59,496 nt of DNA from an uncultured Prevotella sp. Lineage in GTDB: Bacteria; Bacteroidota; Bacteroidia; Bacteroidales; Bacteroidaceae. This document shows positions 58,422-59,496 of the stretch, piece after piece. Every line of letters begins with the position of its first letter. Position 1 is the first letter of the stretch. The notes under the pieces were generated by a model. That model did no database searches. It was not told the DNA's origin and worked only from the letters and a program-made list of their open reading frames with translations. The position numbers and the translations under genes are program-made. The stretch lies in NCBI GenBank assembly GCA_944320255.1, contig CALUGU010000005.1, positions 1 through 59,496 of the forward strand. The letters run 5' to 3'.

Positions 58422-59496
58422 ATGGCAACGATATATTTAAAGCTTTCAAAACGGGTTCAGCCAGAAACCAAAATGAGCGAAATCATCATTAGGCTCCGCA
58501 ACGGCAATGATTACGACATTCTGGCAAAATCAGGGTTTTATATCACCGCAGACAATTTCAAGAACGGTGAATTAATAGTCAACAGGCGTAAAGTCGGGAA
58601 TGACGTTGAATATCATGAGGCTGTAGAAGCAAAGCTTGGAGAACTTAAAAAGCATATCTTAAACAGCTTAAACGTGAAGGACAAGAAACAAATAACAAAG
58701 GAATGGTTGGCTGACTTGATAGACAGGTTTGTTCACCCCGAAAAGTATAAGAGCATTGAAGATAAAGAGCATGACAAGTCTTTCTCCGAATTGTTCGACG
58801 AGTTCCTTAAGGCCAAGGAGTTCAGCGATGACAGGGAAAGAGGCATGCAGGTGTTGAAGCGAGACGTTTGGCGTTTCACCAAGTTCCAGCAGACCATGGG
58901 TAAGCGCAAGGATTTTACTTTCAACGTAAACGAGGTGACCAAGGACGACATAGAAGATTTCCGCGACTATCTGAAAAATGAGAAGGCACTCTCGGAAAGA
59001 TACCCGAAACAGTATGCCAAGATGATAAAGGAACAGCCCAACGGTATAAGAAGGGGACGTTTGGACATAGAGGTACGTGGCAACAATACTATAATAACCC
59101 TGATGAAAAAACTAAGGAGCTTCTTCTCATGGTGCTATGATGAAGGCAAGACCAAGAATAGGCCCTTTGACGGTGTTAAGATAGGTGTAGAGAGATACGG
59201 TACGCCCTATTATTTATCATCGGATGAGCGCGATTATTTAACCCAAGTCCCCATGCCTACTAAACACCTGATGACCCAGCGTGACATATTCATATTCCAG
59301 TGCTTTGTTGGATGCCGTGTCGGCGATTTAATGAAACTGTCAACAGGAAACATTACTGATGGTGTGTTGGTATATACGCCACATAAGACAAAAGACGAAG
59401 AGAATGCTGCACAAGCACGAGTTCCACTACGTACATTGGCCGCGGAGTTGATTAAGAAATACAAAGGTGTTGATAAACAGGGACGTTTGTTCCCTT
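58422..59496 (+). CDS. tyrosine recombinase, truncated by the window end
   Basis: The frame is open from ATG 58422 to the edge (358 codons). It starts MATIYLKLSKRVQPETKMSE and has an arm-binding domain, then a SAM-like core-binding domain (about 120-260; FSELFDEFLKAKEF), then the catalytic domain with the first Arg in place (FVGCRVGDLMKLSTGNI). The remaining catalytic residues lie beyond the window. Unlike the recombinase at 39395 it keeps Arg I, so it belongs to another branch. It may be the integrase of a neighbouring mobile element, or of the next polysaccharide locus. Confidence 0.85.
   Translation, partial: MATIYLKLSKRVQPETKMSEIIIRLRNGNDYDILAKSGFYITADNFKNGELIVNRRKVGNDVEYHEAVEAKLGELKKHILNSLNVKDKKQITKEWLADLIDRFVHPEKYKSIEDKEHDKSFSELFDEFLKAKEFSDDRERGMQVLKRDVWRFTKFQQTMGKRKDFTFNVNEVTKDDIEDFRDYLKNEKALSERYPKQYAKMIKEQPNGIRRGRLDIEVRGNNTIITLMKKLRSFFSWCYDEGKTKNRPFDGVKIGVERYGTPYYLSSDERDYLTQVPMPTKHLMTQRDIFIFQCFVGCRVGDLMKLSTGNITDGVLVYTPHKTKDEENAAQARVPLRTLAAELIKKYKGVDKQGRLFP

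Overview
The window looks like a chromosomal segment of a Bacteroidetes bacterium, most likely of the Prevotellaceae. The evidence is the promoter type (TAnnTTTG at about -7, often with TTG 18-21 bases upstream, at more than a dozen genes), the lack of strong Shine-Dalgarno sites, and the gene content: rsfS-ftsH-cdsA order, CotH-like secreted protein, Bacteroidetes-type LptD, DUF349 and DUF4369 proteins, and IntDOT-like tyrosine recombinases. No species name can be supported from the sequence alone.

Bases 1-39,000 are ordinary chromosomal backbone with moderately high GC. They carry an alpha/beta hydrolase, a SugE/Gdx exporter, two DUF362 proteins, the rsfS-ftsH-cdsA block, tRNA-Gln(CTG), a TPR protein, a DUF349 protein, CorA, an acyltransferase, CotH, PepD, a UPF0104-type flippase-like protein, Ppk1 and a short Ppx/GppA, Hsp20, a TlpA-like thioredoxin, a queuosine pair (YhhQ then QueF) behind a convincing preQ1-I riboswitch, a patatin/Omp85-type phospholipase, a carboxyltransferase without its biotin lysine, an HD hydrolase, LptD, a Kef-type antiporter and PepT.

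The spaces between these genes are crowded with dispersed repeats of several families: (A) arrays of a GCCGTCTTTTGC-like unit with a period near 22 bp; (B) two copies of a 122-123 bp element with 34-bp inverted ends; (C) short CTCCC/GGGAG palindromes; (D) GCAGACAAG arrays; (E) long, sometimes perfect, A/G-rich inverted repeats of 19-40 bp; (F) a short CATCCAA...GGATGAAC palindrome. Families C and D also lie inside reading frames, where they are translated: at the 5' end of queF and twice in the patatin gene.

Bases 39,395-59,496 are a surface-polysaccharide locus. An IntDOT-like recombinase is followed by an intergenic region with inverted and direct repeats, a promoter and a leader of about 300 bases. 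Next come a NusG/UpxY-like antiterminator with an unusually large extra C-terminal region and a truncated, catalytically degenerate recombinase. The structural genes follow: a galacturonokinase-like GHMP kinase with a nucleotidyltransferase, Wzx, a Wzy-like protein, a glycosyltransferase, UDP-galactopyranose mutase with a galactofuranosyltransferase-like GT2, a CapA protein, an aminotransferase, a TupA-like ATP-grasp protein and two GT4 glycosyltransferases. The middle and end of this locus are visibly AT-richer than the backbone, which suggests horizontal origin. A third recombinase runs off the right edge. No initiating sugar-phosphate transferase and no Wza/Wzc export gene is seen in the window.
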